The notes under the pieces were generated by a model. It searched no databases. It saw only the letters and a list, made by a program, of their open reading frames with translations, and had not been told where the DNA came from. The translations under genes were made by a program, and so were the position numbers. Shown in pieces: positions 44,740 through 63,960 of a DNA stretch of 64,000 nt; the first letter of the stretch is position 1; every line of letters begins with the position of its first letter. The stretch lies in NCBI RefSeq assembly GCF_052324685.1, contig NC_135225.1, positions 8,728,915 to 8,792,914 of the forward strand, read 5' to 3'. The stretch comes from Brachyhypopomus gauderio. Taxonomy: Eukaryota; Chordata; Actinopteri; Gymnotiformes; Hypopomidae.

Positions 44740-46035
44740 ACACTGAGTTTGCTGTGTAGCTTTGCCTTTTTTTCATATGCAGTTAAAGCACTCAAAGTCC
44801 CCAGGAATAATTTGCACCTTGAAAACTTTATGCCATGCCTGATTATTTGCTGTTTTATAAATTTCTTATTTTCCTGTCTTTTCTTCTACTGTCATCTCAG
44901 AAACAAATCTTGTTGTTCTAATTTATGGATGATAGGTCTAGGGATTCTAAAAATGGCTTCACGGTTAATACCATTACCTTTTCAGTTTGTGCATAAAGGT
45001 TTTGATTATATGTTTCAAATGCTTTTTTGATCTCGGTATCTTTGAGATATTGTTTTGGTTTGTACGTGTTGTTTTCTACAAATCTACAAGCCAACAACTT
45101 TTAGCTTTTGCCCTCTGTTCATAATATACTGTATTAGGAATTGCAGCTCCATTTTAATCTCATTATCATAAATCTTGTTAATTTTGTGTACTGTCCCCTG
45201 CACATCCACTAACCAATGTTTAGTTTTTGCATTTTTATTTTTGTTCAATAATGACATGCTTGATATAATGTTTGTTCTAAGTATTGCTTACACTGCACCC
45301 CCAAATACTGAATAGGACAAATTATTTTTCATTATAGGCCTAATCCTCTCATTTTTTTCTCAACTTCTCCTTGGTAGATTACTTAAATAATGATTTGTTT
45401 AAAATCCCAGTATTGATTGACCATCATTTATTTTTTGGAGTAAAAAGTCAATAGAAACACTGAGATTGTTTGATGGTCTGATAAATACCTATGAGCTGTA
45501 GTGCAGTCCTTAACTCCATATCTATCCATGTCAATCAATCCAACCTGTAGTATTCATTATGCTGTGTTGGATAAAATGTGTAGACTCTTTCATTTTGGTA
45601 GAGGTGTCTCAATATGTGCATAATTCCAAGCTCATGAGTGAATTTCCTTTTTAATCACAAGTGTACTTCTCCTCTGTTAATTGGTACCATCCATTTAAGG
45701 GTTTATTATTAAATTAAAATCAACCCACTGAGTCAGTGTGCCAGAGGCCTCAATGGCATTATATTGCAGAAGGTCACGTCATCATTATCCAAAACACACC
45801 CTTGTTTTTATGTTCTGTTGTACAGAATTGCAGTGCCTCTCCTACCCTGTTAAAGAGATTTTCTATTCCCAAACCTTTTTAACTTTTCATTTTCAATTTT
45901 GGAAAGGTGTGTTTCTTGGATAAATGCTACCTCTAATTTTCCTTCTTCATTTCAGCTAATATGTTGACCCTTTTTATGGGATGATTTAGACCATCAAAGT
46001 TCAAATATATGATTTCTAGATTGTCAATTGATTGC
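44740..46035 (-). mobile_element. decayed LINE (L1-like ORF2) fragment
   Basis: Read on the minus strand from ~46015, the translation gives NFDGLNHPIKRVNILAEMKK and then IQETHL, the opening of an L1-like endonuclease. Further on come VYTFYPTQHNEYYRLD (matching the TFYS..H..YSRIDY block) and, near 44990, AFETYNQNLYAQTE from the linker before the reverse transcriptase. Many stops and frame changes; no reverse-transcriptase core remains. Inactive 5' part of ORF2. Confidence 0.65.
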
Positions 46036-46489
46036 TCAGTTAAAGTGTAACTGTTGCTAGAATAGAAAAAAATCGTAGAAAACAAGACCCGTCGTTTAGG
46101 AAATTTAGACTCGGTGACGTGGCGATTACGTAATAGTTGAATGAATGCGATCTCTTGCCCATTTGATAGCCCCGCCCCGTTCTAATGAATAAAAATACTA
46201 ATTTTTACTTTACGCAGCATCGTGTTGGGATGTTTGTCATAGGAAAAAAACCCCAGAGACGTTTGTGTTGCTTTTTAAAGGTAACAGAAGTGTTGGATTT
46301 AAAGACGGCCTAATCTAGTTATATAACTTATATAGCGATATTTATCTCTGTCATGGCAGTAGAAATTGCACAATATATGTTTAATTCGTTAATTTTCCAC
46401 TTGTGTGAACTTTTGTTTAATCATACAGCGTGACGTGACATACAACTAGCTGTCCGAGTATTCTTTCTGTTTTTTATTTTGAGCTGTTT

Positions 46490-46767
46490 ACACAGGCTAA
46501 CATCCAGCTAGCTAGTTCTGCATAGGCTTGCAGTGAAATCTGCGTGAGGCGTTGTCAGTTTGCTAGCTGCCGCTTGTGTTGGCATAACAAGCAAGCTAAC
46601 TAACCCTGGGTTAGCGAACTTAAACATTGTTTCAAACTCCCACTTCTTGCAGGTCGCTGTCGATCACATGGCTTCATGATCTCTCTTCGGTCGAACACCT
46701 CTTACTGGAAATAAAAAAGGGCAGAAGATTCGCCGCACACTCGTCTCGCTGGACAACGACGGAGAGG
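46490..46767 (+). promoter_or_regulatory. klc1: probable klc1 promoter and non-coding first exon
   Basis: A moderately CpG-containing stretch ends with tggacaacgacggagag|gtatga, a plausible donor at 46767. It lies 6.7 kb upstream of the exon with the klc1 start codon, which itself begins 7 nt after an acceptor (53433) and so needs an upstream 5' UTR exon. The exon start is unknown. An alternative first exon may end at 49790 (ggctctaag|gtagga). Confidence 0.45.
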
Positions 46768-46776
46768 TATGATGTC

Positions 46777-46836
46777 ATGCTAGCTCGCGAGGCTTGCTAA
46801 TGCTAGCTCGCGAGCCTCGCTAATGCTAGCAGGCGA
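46777..46836. repeat. 23-bp tandem repeat of a palindromic GCTAGC/CTCGCGAG unit
   Basis: Copies at 46777-46799 and 46800-46822 and a partial third from 46823; each begins atgctagctcgcgag. It sits just after the putative klc1 first-exon donor. Confidence 0.9.
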
Positions 46837-49800
46837 ACCGTTTCGCGTTGCCAGGATCGCCGAGGTTAGCAACCCTTTTCCTCTTAGCCTGTCTGATGTA
46901 TCTGGGGGGATATTGGTGTGGGTTTGCTGCTGTTGCGCTTTATATTATAACAGTTTAACAGACGTGGGACCAGTCAGTGTATGCCAGCTAGTTGGCTATG
47001 TAGCTAGCTAGCTATGCCAGAGAAACTAGCCTGTTAGCTTATCAGTAAGTTGTTCTGTCAAAGCTAGCTGTAGCTAGCTAGCAGCTCAGACCTTTTCGTG
47101 TTGTTATTGCAGCTTGTGAGCTGGGACACTACCAGTTGAACCGACGGCTAGCTAGCTGGCTAACTGGATGCAATGGCCAGGCTGGGGTAATGCAGATTTA
47201 CCTCAGTGTTTTAAAGTCGTTGGTGGAGTTGGAGCGGTCAAAACCAATGTAACTACCATATCTCCAGAAATAATGACCGAACGAATGCCGTATTCTTTAT
47301 AAGAAAGTAGTTATTTACACACCTCAACAAAACGAGCTAAACGAGTATTGTAGTTGTCAAGAATGGTGTCAAATGGGACTGTAACATCTGTATCACAAAT
47401 CAGGGAATGCTGTAGATTGTCTCATGAATACTGGTAAAAAAAAAACAAGTTCAAGAGGCCAGTGGCATATGGTTTGTTTTCATGGTCAGTGAATGCGTCT
47501 CTAGGGTGGTGAGGAATCTGGACAGTGACGGTTGTCATGTCCCCTCCTATCCAGAGTAGTTTTTCGTTAGGACTTTTATATTGATGATAAGCAGACACAT
47601 TGATTGACTGTTCAGTATTATTTTGGTTCCACATAATTTGCTCATATTTCCATAGTTTTGTTAATGACTTGTTTCAATGTGTTAATAAATTAGCCAGCAA
47701 GACAGTGTGAAACCTGTTAAACACGCCTTTTAAAAATGTACAACAATGTCACATTAATCACTGTATTTGTTACACCAGCAGCATCTGGTTGCTGCCTTTG
47801 GATGTTTAGAGGAACAAAGCTTGTAACTTTTTTAAATTGTAAAGCTTGAGGGTGAAATCAGCATTTGATTTTTATGACCCGTTATGTGTAGTTTTCATAA
47901 GAGAGTCTTTTTGTGATTTAAAACCTTTATTTTATGCTTAGAGGTCTAACACATTTAAAATGAGTGGTTTTGTTTGGTTTATTGTTTTAAAAAGTTTCAG
48001 TGCTGATTATTAAATGAGTCGTGCTGATATTTTGTTTGCCCATCTTTTTAATACCATTAAAACTGGTGGTGCCCCCCCCCCTTTATTTTATTCAACAAAG
48101 TGCTCATTCTGTCACAGAAGCTAGGAATGTGGCCATGTTTGTGTCTCTGTGTAAAAAGTTGCTTATTCATTGCCCCAGCCTCGTCATACTTGACTGATCG
48201 TTTTTGACTAGCACATAGATTGTGTTATGCTGCTGTGTGGTAGGGTGGCACAACACCATGTGGTCTTTTGCACAACTCGTCTGTCTTGTGTGGCACAACA
48301 GGAAAACTGGTTGTTTTTGGAGACAACTTTGTGTGGAGCTGTTACCAGAGCTGCGAAGGGCTGTGTCCGTGTTTTGGTTCTTTCTTTTTTTTTTATTTCA
48401 TTTTATGGGATGCTGCATTTGTGTTTTATATCTTACTGTATTCTCGTGTGTGTTTGCATGTAATTTGCCTGTGTGTGTTTGGGCAGCTCTTTGAGGTAGT
48501 GTGTATGGGAATAGCCCTGTGTCATGGTCATTTCTGCTGTCTGTCCTGCCAGACCGCACCCTCACTGCATGCGTACTCAGCTGTCTGCCTGTTGGCCAGC
48601 CTGCTCTTTGTGTCTTATTCAGTGAGTTGTCTCCCAGCAGCTGAACCAACCCTGCAATCAAATGTACAGTATATGCGTGTGTGTCTCTGGGTACTTTTCC
48701 CCTACAAGGTATTTTCAGGACACAATGATGAGTAAATACAATTATGATTACAGGTCTTGGTACAAGTGCTTGGGGATGTGGTATAAATCATGCAGGAGCT
48801 CTTGATGATGGTGCAAGCACAGTAGAGGATCGTCCTGAACTTCCACTGTGTGATTATGGCTTCTAGACACTGTAGCCTGCTTGTTTCTCCTAAATGGAAA
48901 CCATATTTTTGGAGGTACAGGTTAGCCTAACTAGAGGTTGTGTTCCAATCTTCAAAAGGGCTCAGTTTAGGGTTGAGCATAATGTAATGTGCAGAAGTGA
49001 ATCATCTTGACACCTGTAGTTGAAAACTGTGCAGTACGTTTGTTTTGTATGAATTACATTTTAAAATCTATATTGAAAACATCATAGAAGTTGATCTCTT
49101 GGTGCGTTTACGGGTGCATGTGTGTGGCAATACCTTGCTTATTTTCTTTTGTCTCAGGCACTCTAGTATAGACTGTCTTTAGTGAGGCTTGTAGAGCATG
49201 GTCTGTTTGGGATGTAGAGATGGGTTAAGAGACGTGTGATGGGACATTCTTTCCCCTGGTGGTGAGTTGGCTCTCTGAAGAGTCTGGCTAAAGCAGCTTC
49301 GTCACTACATGTACCTGCCTGTTATGTTGTGCATGTATGTACATGTGTGTGGAGTGTCTATGGATGCCATTTGAGCTCTCTTATGTAGCCCGCTCGTTCT
49401 GCAGAGGCTTTTTATAAGAGCAGTGTCTCTCTCCCCCCCCTCTCTCCTCCTCCCTCTCTTCTTCCCTGGCTCCCCTCCCCCTTTCCCTGCATGGAGGGTG
49501 GGGCTGCTCCCTGATGACTCTGTGATGCTGGGAAAGGCTGTAAGAAGGTCAGACTCCTGCACATACGCAGCCGCGGCTTTTCTTCTCCAGCCTTGGGCTT
49601 TGGTTCTGGATCGGCTTTGGATCAGAGCCTTTCATTTGGACTAGCCTTGTTGGTGGGTAGTGTTGCTACGGTAACGCATTTTGGGTGTGCAATTGCCGTG
49701 TCACATCTTGGGTGTGCGCTGCCGTGTGTGAGTCATTGTTTCAACAGCGTGCGACAGTGCTTGGCTATGAGGCTCTGCTGCTGGCTCTAAGGTAGGATGC

Positions 49801-52800
49801 TACATCCATCACTGCTAAACTACCAGTCTCTGCCTCACTTGTGTCCCAAGCTGACACGCTAGGTCTGCTAGACCAAAAATAGCCCTTTAAGTTTACGTTT
49901 TCTAGGGTCACATAAGGAGAGATGCGTCATGCCAGTGTATTTGTTTACCCTGTTAACTTTTCATGATAGCAAATTGTATGGCAGGGTGGTCTTCAAGTGT
50001 GTGAGACTGAGCTCGTGCAGTGGGCAGGTGACCATTACTGCTGCTGCTTATTTATTTATATATATTTTTTGCTTATGCTTTTGTTTTTTGTTCCATGAAC
50101 AACCCCCTTGTTTTTTTTTAGATTTATTTTTTCTGTTTTATTTACTGAATAGATTTTTTTTGCATATGCAAAGAGACTGCATGATCTTGTAGCTGTGACA
50201 AGGGCATAAAGGAGTATATGAATGTTTTTGGTTTAGCTGACATGTTTTGGATAAAAGTACATGATGCTGCCAGGACTTTACAGACCTGACAATGTTTACG
50301 TCACCAGGAAACACAAGATGGAGCACAGTTGCCTTTTGCATTGAACAAAACGAGAACAACCTAAAGATAATTCATTGTGGTCTGTAATGTTGTAGTATTC
50401 TACAGTGGTCTGTTTGTTGTTTTGTAGTTGCTTCTGTTACTAGGTTTGACCTTCAGACACATTGTGAACAGGCAGAGTGTTTCTCCTGTATTAACAGGTT
50501 GAAATGGCCCTTTATTGGTTACCTGTTTATAAGCTTTTTTCCATGGTGCTGCTCAGAGCTCAATAAGTGACATTACCCGAGAGCACCTTTGGTCTCTGGG
50601 AGAGTGAATGTTCACTGCACTGGGTACAGAGAGAGCCATTAACGCCTCAGAGACCACTTGAGAATTTAGTTCCTGATTGGTTAAATGCAAGTTGTGCATT
50701 CTACTTTGTTAATTTGAAGGTTTAATGAATTTTGTAAGAGGTGAAAGGTTATTTCCTTTGTTTGGGTTTTCAATGTTAAGAGTATATATGTGAAAGACTT
50801 TTATTATAGTTTTGCTTTTATTGTAGAAACATGTCACTGCGTGTTCTTGTATGTCTTGTAAAATGCTTGGCTCATCTGACATCTTAAAGGAAGCATTGCA
50901 GTTTGGCCCATATCCATGCTGCTGATTCTGACTTTAAGCATAATATTTGCCCATGCATTGTGTGGCTAACTATAGTTCTTATGATGTTTGCTTTTGTTTC
51001 ATGCTTGGACGTCTGTGTCTGATTATCTAGGCTGATTGGCGTATGTTTGGATGTCTGTGTCTGATTACCGTGGCTCATTAGCTTTTGCCTTCGCATGCTT
51101 TGATGTGCTCTTTTTAGCTCCATGTTGTTTTTCTCTGGTTCTAAATATTTAGCATCTTATTTTACACTAAGGTGGTTGTAGTGCTGGACTGGTCCCACTT
51201 TGCTCAGTCTGAGTTTCATTGTAGTTTAAAGTTGCAGTTCTGCTCCGTCATGTGTCGGATCATCCGGACACCTTATAGGCTGCTGTGGTGTGAGACTGCA
51301 AAGCTGCAGTCCTTTGCGACAGAGAGCTGGGCAAGACTTGATATTCCTTCCACCTGCACCTACAATCTGTAGACTGCCTGCAGGTCTTTTCTGATAAACA
51401 CACAAACATGTAGGTCTAGGCTTGGCTCTGGTTCAAGTTGGACACTGTGCGTGTGTCTTTCACGATGTCCACACCTTTTTCCTTCTACAGTGACGTCTCT
51501 GTTGCGTGTTTGCCTTATCACTGCGAACTGTAACTGAAGCGTGTTATCGGCAGGGTTCTCCTTCCTGAATGAGCCGTGCCTAGCGCCTGCCGTTTGGTCC
51601 AGCGAGGCCGCAAGATGATTATCCACTGACTCATCAAGCACTGACTAACATCTCAAAACACTGTGTGCAGTCAGCACTCTGCATCCAATCAGAATTAATC
51701 AGAGCAAATAAACACATTGTGGAACATTTTAACCAGTAGCCCTTTGCCCTTGTCCTCTGTAAGGGTCTGTCTTCCAGTGGCCTTTTTTAAAAGAAGATTC
51801 TTGGGCAACGCATTTTATAATTGTTTAACTTGCCTCAGTACAAAGACAAATTATGCAGTACTGTGAGCAGTAAGGTTCTTATGCAGAATGCATTGAGTAT
51901 ACAGTTATCAGTAGGTAGTCCCTGAAGAAATCTGCACATATGGAAAAATATAAATAATACCAAACTACATACTGAAATATTCTACTTTGAACAGCCTTTT
52001 TAATTTCAGGACTTGAAACCAAAGCCTGCACTCGTGATCATATGCTAAAGCTCGAAGAACAGCCCTCAGTCGCGATGTCTACTACTTTACTAATGATCCT
52101 TCTAAGCATAATCAGATTGGGATCATTAACTAGCAGTGAATTATTTTTTGTAAGCATTCAGCTTTGTACCAAGTAACCAGCTTCAGGCGTTGGATGTCTG
52201 TTTCAGAAGTTTGCCTGCCGCTGGCTGTATTCCCAGTCCATTTCCTCACCGCTAGCACAAGAAGTGTAGTGATGCACAACCATCTCTCGCTCTTTTTATA
52301 GCAGCTTCACTCTCAGTCAAACCTCAGTGTTGCTGATGACTGCATTGATTGACATTGACCGTTGCCAGCGCAAAAGAACACGATCCTTTCAAGTGCGATG
52401 CCGGTGACCCCTTCGCCCTCCTGCTGAACAGACAGAGCTGCAACTCCGTTTGAGTCCTTGTCCTCCTCGTGTCTGTGACAGTGATGGTTTGGAGGGTCTG
52501 AGTGAGGGTGTGGTGTAGTTGTAAATATACAGTGAGTGAGCGAACAGAATGATGGGGGAGGGAATGCTATGCTGTATCTCTAGTGAACGTGTCTGGAGGC
52601 AGATGGTCCTCAGCTGGTGCGTTCAGACCTGCTCTTGTATTTCCCTGCGTTTCTAATCTGTGTCGTAGCCGTACCAGGGCTCCTGCTGGGGAGCCCACAT
52701 TAATGGATAGCATTAGCATGAATCGTTCTTCCTTAAAGGCTGTACTGTTGGGAGGGTGACTCGAACAGGGCAGGATGTTTTGATGATGTCACAAAGGTTG

Positions 52801-53433
52801 TATCATTTGTACCAGTAAATTGCTTACATTCTAAATTTTTTTAGAATAAGATTTTATTAGATTTGTCATCTACCTCAGCTAGTGAATTTTGAATTCATGG
52901 ATAATTTTTATAAGGCTAATTTTAGGATTTATTTATTAGAATGTTTTGCTTAAACAGCATGCTATTTTTTCCTTTTGTCTTATGTTCATCTGGTGCTCTA
53001 AATCCTATGTGAAACTGTGGTGTAATTTGTGTCAGCTTTTCCACAGGGCTCAAAGAGGTCAAAAGTTGGTACTGCACTCTATAGTCTATTACTGTCATTT
53101 CTGGGATAGGGATTCAGACGGTGTTATTAGCTGTAATTGAGGCCAGAGTGTGCGCATTAAGGTTTACGTGGAACTTAACTGGTGCCTGAATGCCTGCGTT
53201 AATTTACCAGTGATGTTTGTGCAGTTCTGTGCAGAGTTTGACAGATTAATTGTTGCCTTTAAGCTGTTTTGTCTTTAAAATACACAAGTTGGTGTTTATC
53301 ATGACATGAATCAGTGTAACTGTTTTATTCCAGAAACTTGATGTGCTTTTATCTCTGCTGCCTTTGTTTCAGTAGCCAGCTGTCTGATTACTCTTTACCT
53401 GTGTCAATTCATCTCTTGTCTGTATCTCCTCAG
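46837..53433. other. klc1 5' intron
   Basis: Long intron sequence. Its first 350 bp are dense in GCTAGC/TAGCTAGC palindromes. A C/T-rich then GC-richer patch lies at ~49425-49800 and could be an alternative first exon or promoter. No other gene, recognisable transposon or RNA gene was seen; short open frames have no domains. Confidence 0.5.
51001..51084. repeat. 42-bp tandem duplication
   Basis: Two imperfect copies starting atgcttggacgtctgtgtct (51001) and atgtttggatgtctgtgtct (51043), inside the klc1 intron. Confidence 0.8.
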
Positions 53434-53440
53434 GTAGAAG

Positions 53441-60266
<6,826 letters not shown>

Positions 60267-61761
60267 GTAAGTACACATCCACCGTACCATCCAATCACAG
60301 ACCAGTGGCACTCGCATGCAGCTCAGAGCAGCCCTGCCCAGTCCATCAGCTGCTGGGCTTCAAACCCAGTGAAAGAGAGGGTTGGTCACAGGACTGCCTG
60401 AAACGTAATGTACACTCCTTCACACGGTTGATGCAGTCTCTGATGCTGTACATTCTCACTACTGATTGTCTAGTGTTTGCAAAACCAGTAACAGAAGTCC
60501 TGAATTGGTATTAAGAAGGTTTGGTACCTGTGCTGTAGATGTGTAAGGCTGCTCTGACTTGCTAAGATGCCTACTGATATTTCTGTGGAACCAAAAGCTG
60601 ATTGACTGTCCTGGCGTATCAATGTTAAAATTTAACTGTTGTCTTTTAGTATTATTTTGTTCGAGATGTTCTTGTGTTGCGCTAGTTGTCTGAGCATTCA
60701 GAGCGTGTGTGAAGGGCACGCAGACGCTCTTTTTGTAGAAGCCACCATCGCAGATACCCACCTTCTCACCCCACAACCTCAGAGAATTGCAGTCTGAAAG
60801 ACTAACAATAAGAATTGAATAATGACAATGAATGTTTTTTCTTGATGTTCTTTGATTCCTCTGTTGTAGGGCTGTTGAGATGTTCATATATTTTTCAAGC
60901 AACCCTACCTTGTTTCCAAAAACATGTTGTTGACCTGTTATTAATAAGTGATTTGGCATAGCTGCATTGGAGGTCAATATGGCCTTTGGGCAAACGGTGG
61001 CTTCTGCAGGAGGGTGAGGTGCTGCGTGTCCATGTACCTGTGCGCACGGCCTCATACCACACACCCTAGGCACTGCTCGTCTGCCTTCCGGCACCTTCCA
61101 GCACCTCCTGGTGTGTTTCTGCACTGGGGGTTGGTCTGGCTTTGCTGTCTGAGCTGCACTGTGGCAGCAGCGCTCATTAACCCACACTACTACCATCCTG
61201 CTGGGCTTCCAGTCTGCAGCACACGCCATATTCAGCATGTTCACGTTCCCAAGCATGACGATGGGTTGTTCAGGGTTGCTGTAAGTGACCCGACGTAACC
61301 CACCACCACGGGTACACATTGAAACCCGGTGTAGTGTATTCTCCGATGTGGAGGTGGTTGTGACACTGGGTGTGTGTCCATGGTACACTGTTCCGTTGAG
61401 GTGTCTCTGTTTTGTCTCTCTCCAAGGTGGGGTGTGGAGCTCTGTGGCATTTTATTGCCTTTGTCTCTCTGATCATATTCCTGGCACTGCAGATCGTTGT
61501 GGGGAAATCTAGAGAGAACATGTACTCTGAATAAATCACATTTGCAAGCATGCCTGCAGTGTGCTTAGCTTGTTTGTGTGAACACCCTAACAGTAGATGG
61601 AAGCCTCTATTTTTTTTAAATTTCATTTAAAGGCTTTTTGATTCGCCCTACAATAGATATTTAGTTACTCAAGGGATCTTTCAATGCAGTGTTCATCGTA
61701 TGATGCAAAAAATTGTTCCACATGTTTGGTGTATGGTATTATTAAATATAAAATATTAAAG

Positions 61762-61762
<1 letters not shown>
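60267..61762. other. klc1 downstream intron or alternative 3' region
   Basis: If the donor at 60266 is not used, the klc1 frame stays open to a TGA at about 60399-60401, adding about 45 residues. No exon matching the SGSFSKLR-type KLC C-terminus was recognised. The minus-strand frame 60459-61388 is open for 309 codons without a known domain. Confidence 0.4.

Positions 61763-61822
<60 letters not shown>
61763..61822. repeat. (TG)30 microsatellite
   Basis: Pure TG repeat followed by a short GAGCGAGAGAGA tract. Confidence 0.97.
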
Positions 61823-61824
<2 letters not shown>

Positions 61825-61889
61825 CGAGAGAGAGAGAAGGAAAAAGACAGACAATGAATAAATGAAGGGGGGGGGTCAAGAGAGTGGTG

Positions 61890-62240
61890 CCAGTTCCCTC
61901 CAGTCTCCGGTAGTGCTGTGTGTGTTCTGCGCTGAGTCACTGTGAGTGCCCTGAACAGATCCGGGGTGCAGGGCCCCGTCGTGAGCTCCAGAGCAGCCGA
62001 GGGAGCCCTGCACCTCCACAGCTAGTGTGTGTGGGCCGCGGGGCTGGAGGCCTGCCAGGGACCCTGAAAGCAGCCGCTGTTCTGAGAGGCAGCACCCTGC
62101 CGCCCGGCCGGGCCGTCCTGCCATCTGGCAGCCAGGCACTGGTGCCTATTGATCTGCTGATGCAGCACTGGGGCAGGATGCTGGTCACCCGGTTCTTTCA
62201 GCCTGAGTGCTTTTGTAGATTATTCAGACGGGGGGGGTGG
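61890..62240. other. GC-rich island of unknown role
   Basis: Markedly GC-rich compared with its surroundings (for example gccgcccggccgggccgtcc at ~62099), open in one frame on each strand but without a recognised domain. It could be a conserved non-coding element, an alternative exon or a promoter. Confidence 0.3.
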
Positions 62241-62272
62241 GTGAGACTTATGCATGAACATTTTGACTGTAG

Positions 62273-62274
<2 letters not shown>

Positions 62275-62310
<36 letters not shown>
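62275..62310. repeat. (T)36 homopolymer
   Basis: Thirty-six T. There is no adjacent SINE- or LINE-like body, so its origin is unclear. Confidence 0.9.
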
Positions 62311-62312
<2 letters not shown>

Positions 62313-62909
62313 CTCTTTTAATTTTGCGTCGTCTAAACCGCATGAGCCTGCGCTGAACCTGTTTTTAGTTTTCTGTTACTAACCAGCTTCGTCCAATGGT
62401 TTTGTTGTTGATGTTGCCATGACAACCAATCAGCCAACGAAATAGTTTCTCTGGATGTGGTGGATTGTACTCCCTTAGTGGTGTCCTTGCCTCCTCAGCT
62501 GACGGGGCTGGACAGCGTAGCAGTAGCGGTGTGCTTCACACAGGCTAGTGCTGTTATGAGATTAGCCCAACAACAGGGTAATGATGGCAGTCATGTAGAA
62601 CATGTCATGTGAATGGTTAAACAGTTAAACGAGTGCACATATTCAAAATGTCGTAGAGCAAGTGGCTTATTGCGTTATCTGCAGAGTTCAATAGACTATG
62701 GTGTGCTCCTTATCTTACCTTTGCAAATGAGCACTGCAGTGTTTAACCTGGCAAGACTCTTCCAGTCAGATGGATAACGTGCAACATTTATCAGAACACA
62801 CTGACTTTATTCTAGAGAAATGCTCCAGTGTCTGCATTATGGCACAGTGGACACACCCAGACCGGTTCTGACCTTTCTTGAAGAGCATTACACTTGCAGC
62901 ATCACACTG

Positions 62910-62912
<3 letters not shown>
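62311..62912. other. non-coding DNA
   Basis: Nothing recognisable between the poly-T run and the next GT repeat. Confidence 0.5.

Positions 62913-62975
<63 letters not shown>
62913..62975. repeat. (GT)n microsatellite
   Basis: About 31 GT units. Confidence 0.97.
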
Positions 62976-62976
<1 letters not shown>

Positions 62977-63903
62977 TTGAAATAGCAGTTTCAGCTCAGT
63001 GTAGTGTGCCAGTGTAGTCTCCCCCACTCTACACTGCATTGAGCAGTTGGAATTGACTCACCTGTACACAATGCACTACAACCAAAAACACAACCCACAG
63101 GAGCACCTATGAATCCCTCTGCCCACGTTACTCTTAAAGCACCTCTGAGGGCTCCTGCAAAGTCACTCCTATACGAGTAAAGATGTACAAATAGACAAAA
63201 TTCTGATTTGCCAATTAACTTAAAATTTGCTTTAAAATGACATATAGTGTCAGTAAGTACATGAGAAATGTCTTTTAAACTTCATAGCTGACCTTTGCAC
63301 CAAATAAGCGACCTGGGCAGAAAGGCTGCAGTGTGGATATTGCGGAGGTAAGAAAAGGGCTTTTACCTGCTAGACACCGATCACTCCTGTGTAGCTAGGG
63401 CAGGCCACATGCTGTGTGTTGTGATTTCTCAACGGTGTGGTTTCTCTCTGTTCTCTTCTTCTCTTCTAATAGGCATAAGCCATCAAGATTTTTCCTCCAC
63501 CCTTTCCTCCCTCCACCATCACATAGCAAAGGATGTTGTTGTTCCCTCTGGTCTCTTAACTGCCCATCTGCAGAATCACCCTCTCCATTTCCTGGTGTCT
63601 TCAGAGAGGCTGCTCCCTGATGCTCACCCGTCTGCGCTGCACTTGTTGGGACGTGTGCTTTTTGCTCTTGTTACTTATTCTATTTGTCTTCCTGTGGCTT
63701 CACCCCCCCCCCCCCCCCTTTCGGCTCTCACAAGTGTAAATATTTCTTAGTCTGGGTCTCCACCTGGTTCTCTTTTGCATTCTCTCTCTTCTTTTCAGGT
63801 GTTCAGCTCTTAACTTTAGCAGATTCAGTACTGGCTGTATAAGTGGGTCTTTGGAAGCTGAACAAGAACGGATCCTGTTTCTTTTTGCTGTGGAGTCTGC
63901 AGA
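62976..63903. other. non-coding DNA
   Basis: No supportable exon. It includes a run of 16 C (63703-63718). Frames at 63409-63750 have no recognisable domain. Confidence 0.5.
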
Positions 63904-63960
63904 GAGTGGGTTCTGAGGGAGTGGGTTCTGAGGGAGTGGGTTCTGAGGGAGTGGGTTCTG
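63904..63960. repeat. 15-bp minisatellite
   Basis: Three exact copies of gagtgggttctgagg and a partial fourth. Confidence 0.95.

Noticed and set aside
42577..46640. l2hgdh first exon expected next to dmac2l
   Set aside because: No FAD-binding GXGXXG exon or other l2hgdh sequence was found on the + strand before klc1.
62275..62310. Retrotransposon poly-A/T tail
   Set aside because: No SINE or LINE body and no target-site duplication could be recognised beside the T36 run.
63904..63960. CRISPR-like array
   Set aside because: Direct tandem copies of a 15-bp unit with no spacers in eukaryotic DNA; a minisatellite.
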